Shown: positions 16,627 to 24,840 of the stretch, in pieces
Layout: every line of letters starts with the position of its first letter
Position numbering within the stretch: position 1 is the stretch's first letter
Assembly: GCA_003222395.1 (NCBI GenBank)
Contig: QHWB01000078.1
Coordinates: 1-59,122, forward strand
DNA from: Acidobacteriota bacterium
Lineage (GTDB): Bacteria > Acidobacteriota > Vicinamibacteria > Vicinamibacterales > CAVVIG01
DNA length: 59,122 nucleotides
Direction: 5' to 3'
Notes under the pieces: model-generated
Told to the model about the DNA's origin: nothing
What the model saw: the letters and a program-made list of their open reading frames with translations, nothing else
Database searches by the model: none
Translations under genes and position numbers: made by a program

Positions 16627-17033
16627 AAAACTGCATTCACGGTCGCGAGCTCAATCGCAACAAAAACGAAGTCGCCACCTCCGACGCCCGCCGCGACGCG
16701 AGAGACGAGAATCGGAGACGCGTCTGCAAGGAGATACTCGCCGGCGAGATCGCGATGTGCAGCGATGATGTTGACGACCTGAGAATCGTCCAAGAAGACG
16801 ACGCCGTTCAACGCGTCGAGGATCGGCTTCAGGATGTTGTCCAAGTCCAAATCCGTATCTACGTAGAAATAGATCACGGTCGCGCCCACCGGATCGGCTA
16901 CGAGTGCATGTCCCGCAGGCAAAGCGCCAATCGCCGCTGCTGCAACCTTCGCCTTCCAACGAGTCCTTGAGTGGCCGCTTGCCTGCGCAGAGATCGGCGT
17001 CCCATCTACAACGAACTCAACGATCGGCGCCAT
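16623..17033 (-). CDS. rusA: RusA-family Holliday junction resolvase
   Basis: The 136-residue protein matches RusA-type crossover junction endonucleases. The diagnostic stretch is DLDLDNILKPILDALNGVVF with the metal-binding aspartates, followed by LDDSQVVNII. RusA enzymes are phage-derived resolvases that cut four-way junctions. The gene lies on the minus strand and overlaps the nuclease-HEPN gene by 4 bases. The N-terminal FVVDGTPISAQASG strand pair is normal for the family. Length is slightly above the E. coli enzyme (120). Confidence 0.88.
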   Translation of the reverse strand: MAPIVEFVVDGTPISAQASGHSRTRWKAKVAAAAIGALPAGHALVADPVGATVIYFYVDTDLDLDNILKPILDALNGVVFLDDSQVVNIIAAHRDLAGEYLLADASPILVSRVAAGVGGGDFVFVAIELATVNAVL

Positions 17034-17236
17034 GCGCTACGAATGTCGAGCCTTCCTTCGCAACCGGCAGCACGGGCTGATCGTAGCGCGAATTGTGGCG
17101 TTTTGGTCCGAGAGCCGTAACCGAATGATTGATGCAGTGAGACTAAATATCTGGTTGTCCCTCCACAACCACCTGGCCGAATGTCGTCGCGTACCGCGCC
17201 AACACAAGCAACGGCCGAGCCGTTCGAAACGGGCTG

Positions 17237-17434
17237 CTATGCGCGCTGAAGCTTCGACGCGATCCATTTATCAACTTCGTCCTCACGCCAGGCGACGACA
17301 TTGATCGAGACCTTAATCCGCCTCGGAAAGATGCCGCTGCGTTCCATGCGCCAAATCGTGGAACGCGAAAGTCCCGTACGCTGACGGACCTCGCCGAAGC
17401 GCAGAAGTCTGAGTGGAGCGGTCGATTGTGTCAT
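17237..17434 (-). CDS. AlpA-like transcriptional regulator/excisionase
   Basis: The protein has about 65 residues from MTQSTAPLRLLRFGEV. It continues with VRQRTGLSRSTIWRMERSG (helix-turn-helix) and FPRRIKVSINVVAW, then EVDKWIAS, the standard AlpA/MerR-like winged helix pattern of prophage and integrative-element regulators. Such proteins often activate excision or int expression. A longer frame to 17506 adds 24 residues without family support. The 17034-17236 gap upstream of the rusA gene holds nothing I can name. Confidence 0.88.
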   Translation of the reverse strand: MTQSTAPLRLLRFGEVRQRTGLSRSTIWRMERSGIFPRRIKVSINVVAWREDEVDKWIASKLQRA

Positions 17435-17609
17435 GCGTGTGCTCGTCTCGATCAGCGTTCGATTGGTCCCCGACTCACGGTCAATCGCGATCTCTGTTGA
17501 GCCCATGATCTATGCCCTTTCTTGTTGGCCGCACCGAAATGTGTCAAGCTTGCCGCGCCGGACGCCGCAGTCGGCAGCGTCCGGCTGAATCCGCGCCTGT
17601 CGCCGGCCC

Positions 17610-17891
17610 CTACGCGCGCTCGAGGCGATACCTTTGCCAGCGGTACTGCTTGGGGAGAAGCCACATAACGAGGCGTTCCCACCGACTGCACGGAGTCCAT
17701 CGACTGCGCCATCGGCTCGAGCAGATCGGGCAGAGAAACCCTTGCCCGTCGCCGGACGCCAACGCTCCTCCGCAATCCCAACATTCGCTCAAGGCCGTCG
17801 GCTTCGGCTGCCGCAGGATCGAAACCAGCTCAAATGCATGCTCAGTCCGTGCTGGCACTGCAGCACGAAGCTGTCCGGACGTTGCTGCCAT
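17610..17891 (-). CDS. Small zinc-ribbon protein
   Basis: The 93-residue protein carries CWDCGG and CPICSS, two CxxC knuckles about 16 residues apart in the middle of the chain, which form a zinc ribbon. The C-terminus is strongly basic and aromatic (RWRSRW, KQYRWQRYRLERA). I chose the ATG at 17891 because the upstream part of the open frame belongs to the 3' end of the neighbouring gene region. It probably binds nucleic acid as an element-encoded accessory protein; no closer assignment is possible. Confidence 0.65.
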   Translation of the reverse strand: MAATSGQLRAAVPARTEHAFELVSILRQPKPTALSECWDCGGALASGDGQGFLCPICSSRWRSRWTPCSRWERLVMWLLPKQYRWQRYRLERA

Positions 17892-17937
17892 CACGACCTC
17901 CTCTCGTTTGTCTTGCCACCACCGTGCCGAAACGCTT

Positions 17938-18240
17938 CTACGAGCTCCCCGCCAATTCGTATTCGGCGTACGCTGCCAGAACAAGCTGTCGCAGTCGGTC
18001 TTCGGCGCTGCGGTCGTCAATGGCCCTGACCAGGGCGAAGTTGCGCCGCTCGCCGTTGACCGTGAAAGGCCGCGCCGGGAACGTCACGTTGCGGCCAGAC
18101 CCGTTGCGTTGTTGCCAGACAGCGAAACCAAGCAGCTTCAGGCCATCGAGCTCGCCGCCGACGAATTGCAACTCGGCGTCCGCGAGCTTGTCTTGCGGTT
18201 TGTTGTTCTCGTTGCGAACGATCTTGACCTTCATCGTCAT
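17938..18240 (-). CDS. Small conserved protein, paralogue of 21644-21967 (SpoVG-like pattern)
   Basis: The 100-residue protein follows a strong AAGGAG site. It shares LADAE, GLKLLGFA, GRNVTFPAR and VNGERR-FAL with the protein at 21644-21967, clearly the same family. The order (short basic strand, hydrophobic strand, RNVTFPAR, then a helix at the end) resembles SpoVG-type small nucleic-acid-binding proteins, but that link is only a pattern impression. It lies in a run of well-translated minus-strand element genes. Confidence 0.8.
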   Translation of the reverse strand: MTMKVKIVRNENNKPQDKLADAELQFVGGELDGLKLLGFAVWQQRNGSGRNVTFPARPFTVNGERRNFALVRAIDDRSAEDRLRQLVLAAYAEYELAGSS

Positions 18241-18287
18241 GACGTCTACTCCTTGAAAGTCGCTCGTCTCCACGGCGAGCCGGGTCG

Positions 18288-18668
18288 TCAGGCATGCGCC
18301 AGCTGTGCACAGTCCTCTGCCGCTGCCGCGCCGAGCCGTTGCCAGAGCCAGTTCTGGAGCGTGTTCAGACCGACGAGCATCGGATCCGCTGGTGCGAAGA
18401 GGTGCCCGTGTTCCCGGAAGCGCCGCTTCTGCCAGCCGCGTTCAGTTGCGTCGACGAGAATCAATCGAGCCTTTGTCCTAGCGCGACATGCCTCGAAGAC
18501 GATCTCGTCGCAGGCCAGTCCCACGACGTCGGCGAGCGACGCGGAATGCAGAGTCATCGTGGACGGCGCGTCGAGGGCGGCCGGTGCAGTGGTGATGTAC
18601 GCGTAATAGAGGCGGGAATGCCGGCCGATCGTCACCCCGATGCTGGGTGTGATCGACGTTGTGTTCAT
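18288..18668 (-). CDS. Unknown 126-residue element protein
   Basis: The start has a good ribbon of purines (GGAAGG, 7 bases before ATG). The protein begins MNTTSITPSIGVTIGRHSRL and contains VGLACDEIVFEACRAR and LFAPADPMLVGLNTLQNWL. There is no signal peptide, membrane segment or cysteine cluster. It precedes the paralogue at 17938-18240 by 47 bases, so they are probably one transcript. The family is not recognised. Confidence 0.7.
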   Translation of the reverse strand: MNTTSITPSIGVTIGRHSRLYYAYITTAPAALDAPSTMTLHSASLADVVGLACDEIVFEACRARTKARLILVDATERGWQKRRFREHGHLFAPADPMLVGLNTLQNWLWQRLGAAAAEDCAQLAHA

Positions 18669-19101
18669 CGTGATCCTTCCTTTCCAATCAGCCCGATGTG
18701 GAATGAGCCATGTGATTCCGCGGCCATCACGTAATTGCCAGGACCGGGCTCGCCGGAGGGTCTCGTCAAGGCCGAAGCCCCGCGAAGCGGGGTCGGAGCG
18801 AAGCGGAGAGCCTTGACGAACCCGAGGCGAGCCGGAGAATCAAATGCGTGATGGCCTCGCTGTTGTTGCTGTCCACCGCACATCGGACGCCTCCCCTCGA
18901 AGGACGCGAGGCCCGGCTGATGCACGAGCCTCGCCCTGGTCAGTTGCACGGCCTCGTTGTCGGCCTACGCATTCGAACGTGTCGGTTCGAACGCGAATAC
19001 GGCAAACGCGTGCGTCGTGCGTCGGACGGGGCGAGCAGGGCTCAGACCCGCGTGTGTTAGGGATCTCCCGCGGAGCAGGACTCGCGCGGAGGACGGCCGG
19101 T
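18669..19101. other. Intergenic stretch dominated by a large imperfect hairpin
   Basis: This 430-base stretch lies between two minus-strand genes. It holds the nested inverted repeat at 18744-18836. The rest (18840-19101) has open frames on both strands without protein-like composition. No promoter could be set with confidence. Confidence 0.6.
18744..18836. repeat. Nested inverted repeat (large hairpin)
   Basis: The outer arms TCGTCAAGGC (18763-18772) and GCCTTGACGA (18810-18819) are perfect. Outside them the match continues imperfectly, with GGGCTCGCCGGAGGGTC on the left against CCCGAGGCGAGCC on the right. Inside is a second perfect hairpin CCCCGC-GAA-GCGGGG (18778-18792). There is no T-run, so it is not an ordinary terminator. 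It could be a replication or transfer structure, or a regulatory RNA fold. Confidence 0.7.
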
Positions 19102-20208
19102 TCAGTGAACCGTAGTCAAGAGGCGGCTGGCGGCGCGATCGAGGGCGAAGCGTTGATCCTGCCAGGGCGTGCGCTGACTGAGTCGTGTCAGTCCTTGCAC
19201 GAATCCCCAGATCGATCGCGGATTCGTTTCGAACCGTTCCGCGAGCCCGAAGGCCTCGGCAGCCTGCTTCCGCGACAACTCCAGTCGCGTCGTGGCCGCA
19301 TCGAGAACCTGCTCGCGGTCCGCCCCAAGTTCATGGGTTGTCGCCCGATGAATGGTGGTGCGATCGTCCGCGAGGTTCGCGTCGAGAGCAGCGCGCACGG
19401 AGTGAAGAGAGTCCGTCCACGCTTCATGGATCGACGCTCCAACATGACGGCGCCGGAAGCCAGCTACATGTTGGAATCCCCAGATAATGTTGTTCCCGCA
19501 AACCACTCGGTACAGGAAGACATCCAGGGTGAGGGCGGCGGCTCCGACGTCGCTGTTCCGGAGAATGAACCCGCGGAACAATCCAGCATGCGAACGATCG
19601 GTGGGGTCCTCGAGATCACGGTTGCTGTCCACGAGGAAGAGGAACATGTCTCGATCTCCCAGGTAGGCGCCGGAAGGAACCAGCTCGGCGCCATACACGC
19701 CGTCCTTGTATCCGAGCGGGAGGTTCCACGCCGGGTGTTCGGCCATCAGGTCGAGCACACGCGCGGCCAGCTCGTCATGGTGGACCCTCACGTACCTCAG
19801 GGAGGTCAGCGCGTGGACGGTCCACGGTGCGGCACGATCCGCGAAGAATTGGTGCGCTTCGCGATTCTGCCGCTGCAGCCCGACGTTGATCGCGCTCGCC
19901 GCGATCGGTGCAGGCAGCGTTCGCAGATACTTCGGCGGCGCGCCAATCATGGAGGCGAGCTGCTCGAAGCTCCAGTGCGTCAGTGCGGAGGTACGAGCGG
20001 ATGCGTCTTTGAGCACGAGCGCATCGTCGCTCTCCGCAGCTGTTCGGATCTGATGTGCCTCGACGACCCGTTCTTCGGTCGACGTGCGTCGCGCACGTGC
20101 CGCTTCGTGGAGACTCGAGACGCTGGCGTACCGTTCATCCGGCGGGCGAGTGGCCCATTCCCGGTGAGCGGTGTATGCCGTGACCGCAGATAGACCCATA
20201 CTCTGCAT
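19102..20208 (-). CDS. DUF932-like phage/plasmid protein
   Basis: The 368-residue protein follows AAAGGAG and starts MQSMGLSAVTAYTAHREW. Features include HWSFEQLASMIGAPPKYLRTL, a DNA-binding-like helix pair, then LTSLRYVRVHHDELAARVL and RGFILRNSDVGAAALTLDVF. VCGNNIIWG is a hallmark of DUF932 proteins (phage/plasmid-like, TIGR03299). These are common on mobile elements; their role is unsettled, with recombination or replication suggested. It is transcribed with the neighbouring minus-strand genes. Confidence 0.82.
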   Translation of the reverse strand: MQSMGLSAVTAYTAHREWATRPPDERYASVSSLHEAARARRTSTEERVVEAHQIRTAAESDDALVLKDASARTSALTHWSFEQLASMIGAPPKYLRTLPAPIAASAINVGLQRQNREAHQFFADRAAPWTVHALTSLRYVRVHHDELAARVLDLMAEHPAWNLPLGYKDGVYGAELVPSGAYLGDRDMFLFLVDSNRDLEDPTDRSHAGLFRGFILRNSDVGAAALTLDVFLYRVVCGNNIIWGFQHVAGFRRRHVGASIHEAWTDSLHSVRAALDANLADDRTTIHRATTHELGADREQVLDAATTRLELSRKQAAEAFGLAERFETNPRSIWGFVQGLTRLSQRTPWQDQRFALDRAASRLLTTVH

Positions 20209-20352
20209 CGCTTTGCTCCTTTCTATGCCCAGTGGGCGGACGAGGGAAGAAGCTGCTCCACGTCGCAGGACGATTCGTGGAGAGGTGGCCGAACGGCCAC
20301 AGAAAGAGCAAAGGCGAATGGGACTCAGGCCCGAATCATTCGAACTCCTGCT

Positions 20353-21501
20353 TCATCGGACAGCCGACGGTTCTTCTTCGCCGGGCATCAGATACTCGCG
20401 CCGTAGGACGAACGGTCCTTCCCGCTTCGTGACCAGAATTGTGAAGTGCCTCAGCATCGGCAGCTCCGAATGGCGCTTCCAAATGTATTCGCGACGGTGA
20501 AGGCGCACGTCTGCACCCGCCACAGCCGCCTGAAACTCCTGGACGCGAGTCCATTGCGCCGCCGTTGCCGAGTGCGCTAAGCCGCCGAAGTCCAGGAACT
20601 CCCGTCGGGGAATTATGAGATCCGGATTTCCACTCCACTCTCTGGCATGACGTTGGAGATGATCGTAACCATCGCTCCGGTACACCGAGTGGCCTGCCAA
20701 TCGTTCGAAGGCTCGGTCGGTGATGGTCTCGACGACTTCCCGGACTGGCAACAATCCAGCGGCGTGGCGTGCTTTCTGATCTGGGCTCCCATGCTCTGCG
20801 ACCCAGTTGTCCACTGCAGCTTTCCGCTCCGCGTGACGTCGTTCGTGTTCTGCCGTGGTGCGGGCTCGCCGCTCCTCCGCGGCCTTGACGTCAGCTCGAA
20901 AGCGCCGTAGCGCCTCGCGGACCACATCGCGCGCAGGACCGTCGTCCACGTTTACATCGAACCGCATCTGACCGACAGGCGTGTTGATGTAGCACCGCGT
21001 GGCGTCTGGCGCCGGCCAAACTGCAGCGCGCTGTAATTGATCGCGGAGAAATGCAAGTGCGTATTCTGATTTCCGCGCGCCATTCACATCCGCGCGCTTC
21101 GTGCGTTCCAGCGTTCGCTCGGCATGGAAGGCGCGTTCGAGTTCATGATTTCGAGCGGCAAGGCGTAGCAGGTCTTCAATGCTTGGTGGCGCGTCGAAAA
21201 CGGGCGGCGCGTCGATCTGGATGATGCGCTGCTCGCGATTGAACTCGAACCGTGGCTGCAGTTTCAGGCGCGCAACACCGTGACCATTGACGGTCACGAG
21301 GTGCAGGCGATTTGTCGCTACTTCGAGTTCGACGCGCTGCACTGCGCGACCATCACCGCCGGCGAGAAGAAGCGCCTTTCGTCCCGCTTCAGACAACTCG
21401 TACGTAGCGGTAACATTCAACGTCCGCACCGAGGTCACCGTCGCCGGCGAAGCAGGTTCGACGAGCTCGGGACGAAACACGTTGCGAACGGCCGTTTCCA
21501 T
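20353..21501 (-). CDS. Unknown 382-residue element protein with coiled-coil part
   Basis: The ATG at 21501 has GAGGAGG upstream. The protein begins METAVRNVFRPELVEP. An N-terminal beta-rich region (TATYELSEAGRKALLL, RVELEVATNRLHLV) is followed by a long charged helical region with AERTLERTKR and EERRARTTAEHERRHAERKA, a probable coiled coil at about 170-260. A C-terminal domain carries FLDFGGLAHSATAAQW. The family is not recognised. It lies between the DUF932-like gene and the second SpoVG-like paralogue. Confidence 0.72.
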   Translation of the reverse strand: METAVRNVFRPELVEPASPATVTSVRTLNVTATYELSEAGRKALLLAGGDGRAVQRVELEVATNRLHLVTVNGHGVARLKLQPRFEFNREQRIIQIDAPPVFDAPPSIEDLLRLAARNHELERAFHAERTLERTKRADVNGARKSEYALAFLRDQLQRAAVWPAPDATRCYINTPVGQMRFDVNVDDGPARDVVREALRRFRADVKAAEERRARTTAEHERRHAERKAAVDNWVAEHGSPDQKARHAAGLLPVREVVETITDRAFERLAGHSVYRSDGYDHLQRHAREWSGNPDLIIPRREFLDFGGLAHSATAAQWTRVQEFQAAVAGADVRLHRREYIWKRHSELPMLRHFTILVTKREGPFVLRREYLMPGEEEPSAVR

Positions 21502-21643
21502 GGCGATGACCTCCTCAAGCACGCCGGCTGAAACTCTCATCGAAGAGGGGCTGCCGCCCCTCGAGGCGCAGCGCGCGTCGAGGGGTTGCAGCCGTGGCTC
21601 GTGGACAGTGGTCCAGGGGACGACTGTCGAGAGTCCACGAAGA

Positions 21644-21967
21644 TCATTGAGCTTCTGCCTCGGTGCGGCTGTATGCATCGAGGATGAAATCTCGAATGAC
21701 TTCCTGTGCGCCGACGTCCCCGTTCGCAGGACGGAGCAGCGCGAAGCTCCGGCGTTCCCCGTTCACGGAGTACTGCCGGGCCGGGAACGTCACGTTTCGC
21801 CCTCCTGAGCGACGCTCCCAAATTGCGAAGCCGAGCAGCTTCAGACCGCAAAACGGCCCGAACTCGGCTCCGAAGATCACTTCCGCGTCGGCCAGCTTTC
21901 CAGCGGGATTGCCGGACGTGTTCGGAATGATCCGTACGGACACGGGTGCACTGGTGCCTTCTGTCAT
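21644..21967 (-). CDS. Small conserved protein, paralogue of 17938-18240
   Basis: The 107-residue protein starts at the second of two close ATGs, because GGAGG lies just before it. Shared blocks with the 18-kb paralogue are KLADAEV, GLKLLGFAIWE, GRNVTFPAR and VNGERRSFALLRP, then a C-terminal helix (VIRDFILDAYSR). The two copies are clearly related but well diverged, so the duplication is old or they arrived separately. It is the first gene of the minus-strand run from about 22 kb. Confidence 0.8.
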   Translation of the reverse strand: MTEGTSAPVSVRIIPNTSGNPAGKLADAEVIFGAEFGPFCGLKLLGFAIWERRSGGRNVTFPARQYSVNGERRSFALLRPANGDVGAQEVIRDFILDAYSRTEAEAQ

Positions 21968-22448
21968 GGGTTCCTCCATGGGAACGCCGGGATCAGGGAT
22001 CCGTCGGCGCAGGCTAAGTTCGCGCGGATCCAGGAGATGCCGCGGAACGAGGGGCGGGACGCACGGTCCAGGGAACGCGTGCGTACTGACGGCAAAGCCG
22101 TCGGGTATGCCTATATGAACGCCGGTTTGGAGCGGAAACTAACCGATGCTCAGCCGGCTGAGCACTGACGCCCCAACTGGCTCGATTCCGGAATCTTAAG
22201 AGCTCGCCTGATCGCCCTAAGCCAGTGGCTCGGTTAGAGAACCGCCGTCATGAGCGCGGCCGACGGCCGATCCGGAGCGTATCCACGGCATTTGAACGGT
22301 GACACACGATCGCACCTCATTGTAGGACAAGCCCGCTCGATGTTGTTCTGCCGGCTCCTGTAGTCTTTAGAGTTGTTAAGACCCGGAGTTGCATGGATGA
22401 ATGGTTAGACCCGGTGATTTAAGTGTGTCACCGGCAAAAGGAGAGATC
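21968..22448. other. Divergent intergenic stretch with a perfect palindrome
   Basis: This 480-base region separates the minus-strand element genes from the plus-strand LTD gene, so it should carry promoters both ways. It contains the 18-base palindrome at 22147-22164, a small GACGGC-AAA-GCCGTC hairpin at 22088-22102, and an AT-richer right end with TAGTCTTTAGAGTTGTTAAG before the LTD gene. Promoter boxes cannot be fixed by eye. Confidence 0.55.
22147..22164. repeat. Perfect 18-base palindrome
   Basis: TGCTCAGCCGGCTGAGCA is its own reverse complement with no loop. It lies in the divergent intergenic region 285 bases before the LTD gene. It could be a dimeric regulator site or a recombinase-type core; a terminator is less likely because there is no loop and no T-run. 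Confidence 0.65.
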
Positions 22449-24266
22449 ATGGCATCAGTCGCCAGAATTACGGCAATTGACTATGACCCACCCGGGCGTG
22501 ACATTCGCGGCGAGTACATTCTAATCCGGAATGTTGGGTCATCCGACCTTGATCTTAGGGGTGCAAGCGTCCGAGATGCTGCCCCAGCAAGGCCGCATTC
22601 TTATACGTTTAAACAATCATTGTCCTCTGTGCCACTTGGTGGATTTGTACGACTGTGGACAAAAACTGGCATCGACACGGTAACCGACGTGTACTGGAAT
22701 CTGGCGGCACCCGTCTGGAACAACCGCGGCGACACGGCCGTGCTGCGAGACGCGACGGGAGCGGAAATCAGTCGATACGAGAGTGTGCCCTTGCCACCCG
22801 GAACCGATATATTGCGGACGGCGGTTCCGGCCTTCTGGCAAGTTACACCGGATTACGATGCTTATTGGAGTGGTCTAGATAGGGCCGGGCCGGTCGCGAA
22901 TGTCGTTGTTGTCCCAGAGTCTTGGACGGAGTTCGCGGCTATCGATAGCGATCCGCAAGAAACATTTCGAGGCCTTGCGACAGCACGGATTGACCGCCTG
23001 AAGACAACGAACGGTACGGTGCTCGGCTACGTGAGCACTCGTATCTCTCCTGCTGGGCCACTCAGGCCTACTGCAGATGTAATCGACGGGTGGAACGATC
23101 TGAGCAAATGTAATCCTCCATGTGTCGTCCGCCGCTCAAGGATGTACGGTGTGCAGCCGTGGTTCGATTTGTTTCCAAACATCGATGGCCTTTATTTCGA
23201 CGAGCTAGTTCTGCCTGAGACATCGATAGTTCTTGGTGACGGATCCCTCGACTTAACAGCAGAGCTCGAACGGGTGACACAGTTTCGAGGCTGGACTGTG
23301 CGTATCGATCCCACGACCGGCGCGGATCATCGTAACGCGAAGCTCATGATTTTGGCCGGCCAGTGCTTAGACGAGCGTGTGATCGGACCGGACGTGGATT
23401 GGACTTTGTTATGGGAGGACACACATGCGAAATATCGCACCGCCTTCGCGGCTCGCGTCGGCACTAACAATAAGCCGGTCCCCCCGTGGTGGAAAAATCC
23501 TGCTTATCGTCGCAAAATCGCCCATGTCGTCCACACTGCCAGCGAGCCCGAAAGCAGGGACGCCGTCAGTCTGGCTAACGAGCGGAACGCCGGTCATATA
23601 TTCGTGATGAATCAGCGCGGGCGAAACGGGGAGTACAATAATCTTCCATCATACTGGGACGCTGAAGTTGCAGGGCTTAGTAGCTACTATGACTTGGGGT
23701 TCGATCCTCTCCGTGCACTTCGCGCAGCACACCGTTACGCAGTCGCTAAAGGCAAACTGCACGGGTGGCCGAACTTCGAGGGAGCTTGGCCCCCCTCCGG
23801 ACACATGCGCGGCATGTTTCTTCTCGAGCCAGGTGGCCACGCATCTGTGCTCGATGTGCTGCCATCGCTGATGAAGGATCCTATTAGCCAGCAGCCGCCG
23901 GCGCTGTTCGATATTCCAAGTCTTTGGGCGGCGGCGGATGCCTATGCACAACAGAATGGCTACGCCACTGCGATTCCTACCTTCGAGGAAAAACGAACAA
24001 CGAGCGGAACAGCGATGCGCCTCATCGTGTTTAACACTCTACTGCCCTGGCTTCAGCCGAAGAACATACCAATCGCAAGCACATATCAAAAGCCGACGTT
24101 TTCTGAACCCGGATGGGTAATTCGCAATGTGAACCGTGTAGCACTCCAGCAGGGATTCAAGGCGTCATTTCCAGCTTTTAATGGCGACAGATGTTATGTG
24201 TTTGATCAGTCCGCACCAGTTGTTTGGGAGGACGTACCTACAGCCGTATATGTTCAGCAACTGTAA
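22449..24266 (+). CDS. LTD domain plus spherulation-specific-4/glycoside-hydrolase-like protein
   Basis: The 605-residue protein has an AAAGGAGA site before the ATG at 22449. Residues about 3-115 form a lamin-tail (LTD) immunoglobulin-like domain (EYILIRNVGSSDLDLRG, GGFVRLWT, WNNRGDTAVLRD). Residues about 145-330 look like the spherulation-specific family 4 barrel, related to glycoside hydrolases: VVVPESW, VLGYVSTR, and IDGLYFDELV with the acidic pair at the strand end. The C-terminal 270 residues are not recognised. There is no clear signal peptide. Base use is visibly AT-richer than the flanks, suggesting separate transfer. A polysaccharide-related role is inferred. Confidence 0.75.
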   Translation: MASVARITAIDYDPPGRDIRGEYILIRNVGSSDLDLRGASVRDAAPARPHSYTFKQSLSSVPLGGFVRLWTKTGIDTVTDVYWNLAAPVWNNRGDTAVLRDATGAEISRYESVPLPPGTDILRTAVPAFWQVTPDYDAYWSGLDRAGPVANVVVVPESWTEFAAIDSDPQETFRGLATARIDRLKTTNGTVLGYVSTRISPAGPLRPTADVIDGWNDLSKCNPPCVVRRSRMYGVQPWFDLFPNIDGLYFDELVLPETSIVLGDGSLDLTAELERVTQFRGWTVRIDPTTGADHRNAKLMILAGQCLDERVIGPDVDWTLLWEDTHAKYRTAFAARVGTNNKPVPPWWKNPAYRRKIAHVVHTASEPESRDAVSLANERNAGHIFVMNQRGRNGEYNNLPSYWDAEVAGLSSYYDLGFDPLRALRAAHRYAVAKGKLHGWPNFEGAWPPSGHMRGMFLLEPGGHASVLDVLPSLMKDPISQQPPALFDIPSLWAAADAYAQQNGYATAIPTFEEKRTTSGTAMRLIVFNTLLPWLQPKNIPIASTYQKPTFSEPGWVIRNVNRVALQQGFKASFPAFNGDRCYVFDQSAPVVWEDVPTAVYVQQL

Positions 24267-24840
24267 GCTGGAACTCAGAGCAGTGCTTGCTCGGAACGTG
24301 AGCTCATTCCTTTACGGATTCGTATCGGCCGGTCGTCATCGCCAAACGAGTGCTCCCGTCATGGCGCACATGATGTGCCTTTTGAAGTTGCACAACTGTG
24401 ATCATCTGATAGCGAACGCAATAAGTCACAAGTAATTTGTAGTCTCACCTTTGGATGAAAGGGCTGTCCGTATGTGTCGAACCCCAGAACCGCAGAGGCC
24501 TCACGCTTGGGAGTGTCGCTCTTGGCACACACGCATCAACCCAAAGATTCCGCAGATTATATAATCGCCTGGGTACGAATTTCCGCTGGTGCAACCGGTC
24601 CGCGGCGTGAAGACATGAAGCGCTCGCCCGCTCCAGCGAAAACACCCGCCATAGTGCCGCTGCAGACCCAACCCTTGCGTCCTTCCCACACTCCATATCA
24701 TGACCTCTCGGAGCGGAATCAGTCAGGCTTCAGAAATCGCATCGTGCGGACAGACAGCCGCAACGCATCGGACGCCAACCGATCGTCGGTAGACCGACTT
24801 TTACTCGTAACGAGGGTGATCGCGACTGAACCGTCGCGAA
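24267..24840. other. Intergenic stretch, nothing recognised
   Basis: This 574-base stretch lies between the convergent LTD gene and the decayed quinoprotein gene. It is AT-richer at its left end. Two open frames cross it on the plus strand, but their composition (many S/R/T, no hydrophobic pattern) argues against coding. No T-run terminator was found. Confidence 0.5.

Noticed and set aside
18665-18949. A 94-residue minus-strand open frame crossing the large hairpin
   Set aside because: It has no ribosome binding site, reads through the inverted repeat, and its composition is not protein-like.
18844-20193. A 449-residue plus-strand open frame
   Set aside because: It is antisense to the DUF932-like gene, which has a ribosome binding site and family motifs; the plus-strand frame is a shadow.
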